Shown here piece by piece: positions 59,764 through 64,000 of a stretch of 64,000 nucleotides of DNA; the stretch's first letter is position 1; each line of letters begins with the position of its first letter. The DNA comes from Rhodanobacter sp. MP7CTX1 (lineage in GTDB: Bacteria; Pseudomonadota; Gammaproteobacteria; Xanthomonadales; Rhodanobacteraceae). The position numbers and the translations under genes are program-made. The DNA is taken from assembly GCF_014205795.1 (NCBI RefSeq), contig NZ_JACHCN010000004.1:1-64000 (forward strand). The letters run 5' to 3'. The notes beneath the pieces were generated by a model. It was not told the origin of the DNA, ran no database searches, and saw only the letters and a program-made list of their open reading frames with translations.

Positions 59764-61455
59764 GTGATTGTTGGCATCGATCTGGGTACGACACATTCGT
59801 TGGTCGGCTACTACGGCGATTCAGGCCCACAGCTTTTCCGCAATGCCCTGGGGGAATATTTAACGCCTTCCGTCGTCAGTGTCGCTGACGACGGGCACGT
59901 GATTGTTGGCACGGCAGCCAGTGATCGCCTGATCAGCCATCCTGATCTGAGTGTCGCCTCGTTCAAGCGGTGGATGGGTACGTCGCGTGAAACGCGCCTA
60001 GGCGCAAGCTGCTTTCGGCCGGAAGAACTATCCGCCCTGGTACTGCGATCCCTCCTTGCCGATGCCGAGTCCGCCCTGGGCGAAAAAATACAGGAAGCGG
60101 TGATCAGCGTACCTGCCTACTTTTCCGATGCGCAGCGCAAGGCCACGCGCGTGGCGGGCGAGTTGGCTGGTGTCCGCGTCGAGCGGCTGATCAATGAGCC
60201 GACGGCTGCCGCGCTCGCTTATGGACTGCAGGACAAGCAGGACGGCAACCGGTTCCTGGTGTTCGATCTGGGTGGAGGCACGTTTGACGTGTCGATCCTG
60301 GAAATGTTCGAGGGCATCGTCGAGGTCCATGCCAGCGCCGGCGATAATTTTTTGGGCGGCGAAGATTTTCTGGATGGCCTTCTTGCGGCCTGTCTTTCGG
60401 ACCTGAAGCTGCGTGCTGGCGACTTTTCGCCCATCGAACGCGGGCTACTGCGGCGCCGACTCGAAAACGTCAAGCGCGAACTTAGCCAGCGCACGGAGGT
60501 ACGGCTCGATTGCCAGGTGGGTCAGCGCCACATCGATTGGACGATTGACCAGGATCGCTTTTTGCACTTGTCCGAACCGCTGATGCAACGCATGCGAGCA
60601 CCGCTGGAACGTGCGATGCGCGACGCACGATTGCGCCCGGATCAGTTGAACGAAATCATTCTTGTCGGCGGTGCCAGCCGCATGCCACTCGTGTCGAAAC
60701 TCATCGCCCGGATGTTCGGTCGGCTGCCTCTGCGACACGTCAATCCGGATGAAGCTATTGCCCTTGGCGCCTGCGTCGCTGCAGGCCTGAAAAGCCGCGA
60801 CGCAAAGTTGGAGGAAGTCGTCCTCACGGACGTTTGCCCCTATACCCTGGGTGTCGAAATCGGGCAACGGGATGCGCTGGGAAATACGCAGAATGGCCTG
60901 TTTTCGCCGATTATCCAGCGCAACAGCGTCGTGCCGATCAGCCGCGAGAATAGTTACAACCCCATGAGCGAACGTCAGGAGAAGCTTGTCCTGAAGGTTT
61001 ATCAGGGTGAAAACCCGATGGTGGCGAACAATATTCTGCTGGGCCAGCTGGAGATTCCCCTCAAGCCGGAATTGTCGATTGCTGAAAATCAGGTGGCCGT
61101 ACGTTTTACTTATGACATCAACGGCGTTTTGCAAGTGGAAGCCACCCCGCTGGCCAGCAAGCTTCGTTACGAGCTGTTGCTGGAGCAGAGCCCGGGCTTG
61201 CTCAGCCAGCAGGAAATCCGAACACGGTTAGCCGCTTTGTCACTGCTGAAGATTCATCCGCGCGGCAAGCAGGAAAACGTCGCCCTGCTGGCGCGGGCGG
61301 AGCGTCTGTTCGAGGAACATCTGCCCTCGCGACAACTGCTGCAGCAATGGATCGTGCAGTTCCGGCAATCGCTGGAGAGCCAGGACGAGCAAGTCATACG
61401 CGAACACCGCACCAGTTTTGCGCAAGCCCTGGACCGACTGGAGACCCAGCTGTGA
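59764..61455 (+). CDS. hscC: Hsp70-family chaperone, HscC-like
   Basis: A 563-aa Hsp70. The ATPase domain has IVGIDLGTTHSLVGYY, VPAYFSDAQRKATRVAGELA, INEPTAAALAYGL, FDLGGGTFDVSIL and ILVGGASRMPLVSKLIARMF. The substrate domain is short, with DVCPYTLGVEIG and QGENPMVANN, and the DnaK C-terminal EEVD tail is absent. This matches HscC proteins (about 560 aa). GTG at 59764 gives the canonical N-terminus. Coupled by a GTGA overlap to a J-domain-like membrane protein. Confidence 0.92.
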   Translation: MIVGIDLGTTHSLVGYYGDSGPQLFRNALGEYLTPSVVSVADDGHVIVGTAASDRLISHPDLSVASFKRWMGTSRETRLGASCFRPEELSALVLRSLLADAESALGEKIQEAVISVPAYFSDAQRKATRVAGELAGVRVERLINEPTAAALAYGLQDKQDGNRFLVFDLGGGTFDVSILEMFEGIVEVHASAGDNFLGGEDFLDGLLAACLSDLKLRAGDFSPIERGLLRRRLENVKRELSQRTEVRLDCQVGQRHIDWTIDQDRFLHLSEPLMQRMRAPLERAMRDARLRPDQLNEIILVGGASRMPLVSKLIARMFGRLPLRHVNPDEAIALGACVAAGLKSRDAKLEEVVLTDVCPYTLGVEIGQRDALGNTQNGLFSPIIQRNSVVPISRENSYNPMSERQEKLVLKVYQGENPMVANNILLGQLEIPLKPELSIAENQVAVRFTYDINGVLQVEATPLASKLRYELLLEQSPGLLSQQEIRTRLAALSLLKIHPRGKQENVALLARAERLFEEHLPSRQLLQQWIVQFRQSLESQDEQVIREHRTSFAQALDRLETQL

Positions 61456-62945
61456 ACTGGGCTTATGCGCTGCTTGAAGTTTCGCCTGACGCCAATGTCG
61501 GTGAGGTCAAGCGCGCCTACGCCCGCCTGCTGCGCAAGACACGTCCCGATGAAGACGCGGAGGGCTTTCAGCAATTGCACATGGCCTATCGGCTGGTATT
61601 GGCCCAGGCCACCGCACGTGCCGCAGGCGCTGCCATGCAAAGCGGCCATGCAGCGCCACCAGCGTTGGAAAACCCACCTTCGGTCCAGGTAGCCCGCGCT
61701 GGCTATGTTGCAGCCATCAGGACAACGGAAAACTCAACCGGCGGCACGGCGGCACCGGCAAAAACAGATACAAGTCCCGTATTGGCAGTGAACCCAACGG
61801 AATTGCTCGAGCGCGTCATTCAGTGCGCCATCGCCAATAACGACGACCGCAAGTTGTCCGCGTGGCTCTCCCAGCAGCCGGAATTCTGGTCCATCCGAAC
61901 GAAGCAGCACATCGGTCAGCTGCTGTTGAATCAACTCTTTCGCAACCCTCAGCCGATGGCATCCGCTTGCCTGGATACGTTGCTGCAGTTTTTCGACCTC
62001 GAACAGGTTCTGTCTGGAGTCAATCCGATGGCGCTGGCCCAGCTGCGCCGGCGTCAACTGGCGATGTGGTATTTGCTACCGGAGAACGATCGCGCACTCG
62101 CTTTGCGGCTGAACATTCCTGTGAATCGGTCCCCTGACCGGCGCCAGCTGACGGCGTGTCTTCGTTTGCTGGAGAAGCCATGGCGTTGGCAAGCCGTACC
62201 ATGGCCGGCCATTCGGCGCGGCCGCACAGCAGCCATTGGCCGCTTCATTCATGGGTTATGTAGCGGCCATCTCGCAGAGCTGCCTCCACAAATCAATCAG
62301 GCGCATGCCGTTTTCTGGTATCGCGCCGCCCTGACGGGCGCCATGAGCTGGCCTCGCTTCGCGGTGGGCTCGGTCCGGGCCGGGTTTCTGGCCCTGATTT
62401 TGATGACCTGTGTCATCGGTATGGCCGCCCTGACTTCATGGGCCAATGGGGAAGGCCTTCATGTATTTGTCGCCTTAGGCATTGGCGCCGTCATGGCCAC
62501 CAGCGTCCTCGGGCTCTGGCTGGCCTATGCCGGATGGATCTGGCTTGATCATTGGCAAGGTCTGCCCGAATCAAGCCAGACGGGACCCGTCTGGCTGCGT
62601 CGGATGCTGGTACCGGCGCTGTGCGCTGCCGTCGTTGGCGTGGACTATCTGGCTACGGCGCCCGTAGCCGCGATCGCAATCCTCGGGGCAACGTTGATCA
62701 TGGCACTGCGCCGCTTTCAGCATCGCTCCCCGCCTCGCCCGGCAGGCAAGCGAACCAGCCTCCGCGCAAGCCTGTCCGGAATGGGGGTTCTGTTCGTGGT
62801 GTTGGCCAACGCGCTCTCGAAGCTGGCGCATGAACTCCCCGAACAGATCCCCATCATAGCCATCGCCGCGACGGTACCGATGGCTATCTGGATGGCCGAC
62901 ATGTGGCGACACCGGATTCACTTCAAGCGCAAAGCCACTGCTTGA
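61452..62945 (+). CDS. J-domain-like membrane co-chaperone (DjlB/DjlC type)
   Basis: A 497-aa protein. The N-terminal ~45 residues form a J-like domain: WAYALLEVSPDANVGEVKRA, YARLLRKTRPDEDAEGFQQL. The HPD tripeptide reads RPD, as expected of DjlB/DjlC-type proteins, the known partners of HscC. A soluble helical region follows, then about four transmembrane segments (FLALILMTCVIGMAALTSWA, ALGIGAVMATSVLGLWLAY, LVPALCAAVVGVDYLATA, GVLFVVLANALSKLAH). It probably recruits the HscC-like chaperone to the inner membrane. Confidence 0.85.
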   Translation: MNWAYALLEVSPDANVGEVKRAYARLLRKTRPDEDAEGFQQLHMAYRLVLAQATARAAGAAMQSGHAAPPALENPPSVQVARAGYVAAIRTTENSTGGTAAPAKTDTSPVLAVNPTELLERVIQCAIANNDDRKLSAWLSQQPEFWSIRTKQHIGQLLLNQLFRNPQPMASACLDTLLQFFDLEQVLSGVNPMALAQLRRRQLAMWYLLPENDRALALRLNIPVNRSPDRRQLTACLRLLEKPWRWQAVPWPAIRRGRTAAIGRFIHGLCSGHLAELPPQINQAHAVFWYRAALTGAMSWPRFAVGSVRAGFLALILMTCVIGMAALTSWANGEGLHVFVALGIGAVMATSVLGLWLAYAGWIWLDHWQGLPESSQTGPVWLRRMLVPALCAAVVGVDYLATAPVAAIAILGATLIMALRRFQHRSPPRPAGKRTSLRASLSGMGVLFVVLANALSKLAHELPEQIPIIAIAATVPMAIWMADMWRHRIHFKRKATA

Positions 62946-62946
62946 T

Positions 62947-64000
<1,054 letters not shown>

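Overview
The window looks like a chromosomal segment of a GC-rich gammaproteobacterium of the Xanthomonadales, most likely Rhodanobacteraceae (Dyella, Rhodanobacter, Luteibacter or Frateuria type). The grounds are the aryl-polyene/xanthomonadin-type pigment cluster, many REP-like palindromes, GTG/ATGA-coupled operons and the set of Leu/Val catabolic genes. This assignment rests on gene content only; no rRNA or tRNA gene was seen.

Region 1 (1 to about 17.6 kb) is a mosaic accessory region. It opens with the start of an IS3 transposase that interrupts a membrane-protein gene. Then come a LysR regulator, a COG4798-type methyltransferase gene flanked by two 70-75 bp direct repeats, a DUF1428 gene, and an orphan type VI secretion cassette on the minus strand (Hcp, a BPSL0067-family putative amidase effector, two STY0301-family candidate immunity proteins). 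These are followed by an orphan HigA, an Mrr-like nuclease with a truncated second copy, an IS110-family transposase with a structured 3' flank, a Swt1-type HEPN protein, and a complete IS4-family element (15-bp ends, 9-bp target duplication) inserted into a palindrome. The most striking gene is an 838-aa protein joining an AlbA_2 (Schlafen-like) domain to a STAND/NB-ARC NTPase, a plausible anti-phage sensor. A DUF4160-DUF2442-HigA operon lies between two copies of the icmF 3' end.

Region 2 (17.6-28 kb) is core-like: fused isobutyryl-CoA mutase IcmF carrying an in-frame insert made of REP-like sequence, a TetR/hydrolase pair, three small YXWGXW-repeat envelope proteins, a YSC84 protein, a 240-bp tandem duplication, and a leucine-type dehydrogenase.

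Region 3 (28-42.2 kb) is an uninterrupted aryl-polyene-type operon, almost entirely overlap-coupled: two ACPs, three intact ketosynthases plus a KS-N protein, ketoreductase, two dehydratases, thioesterase, methyltransferase, glycosyltransferase, two acyltransferases, LolA-like and MMPL export proteins. No intact AMP-ligase is present. The ApeI-type dehydratase carries an N-terminal extension that looks like the tail of that missing enzyme.

Region 4 (42.2-64 kb): a REP tandem array, isovaleryl-CoA dehydrogenase, a divergent galactosamine/GalNAc-type sugar cluster (secreted glycosidase, two PfkB kinases, AgaS-like SIS protein / class I aldolase, amidohydrolase, DeoR regulator), a subtilisin-type autotransporter, thiolase, an Ala-rich lipoprotein, methylcrotonyl-CoA carboxylase beta subunit, an HscC-like Hsp70 with a J-domain-like membrane partner, and the GTPase ObgE running off the right edge.
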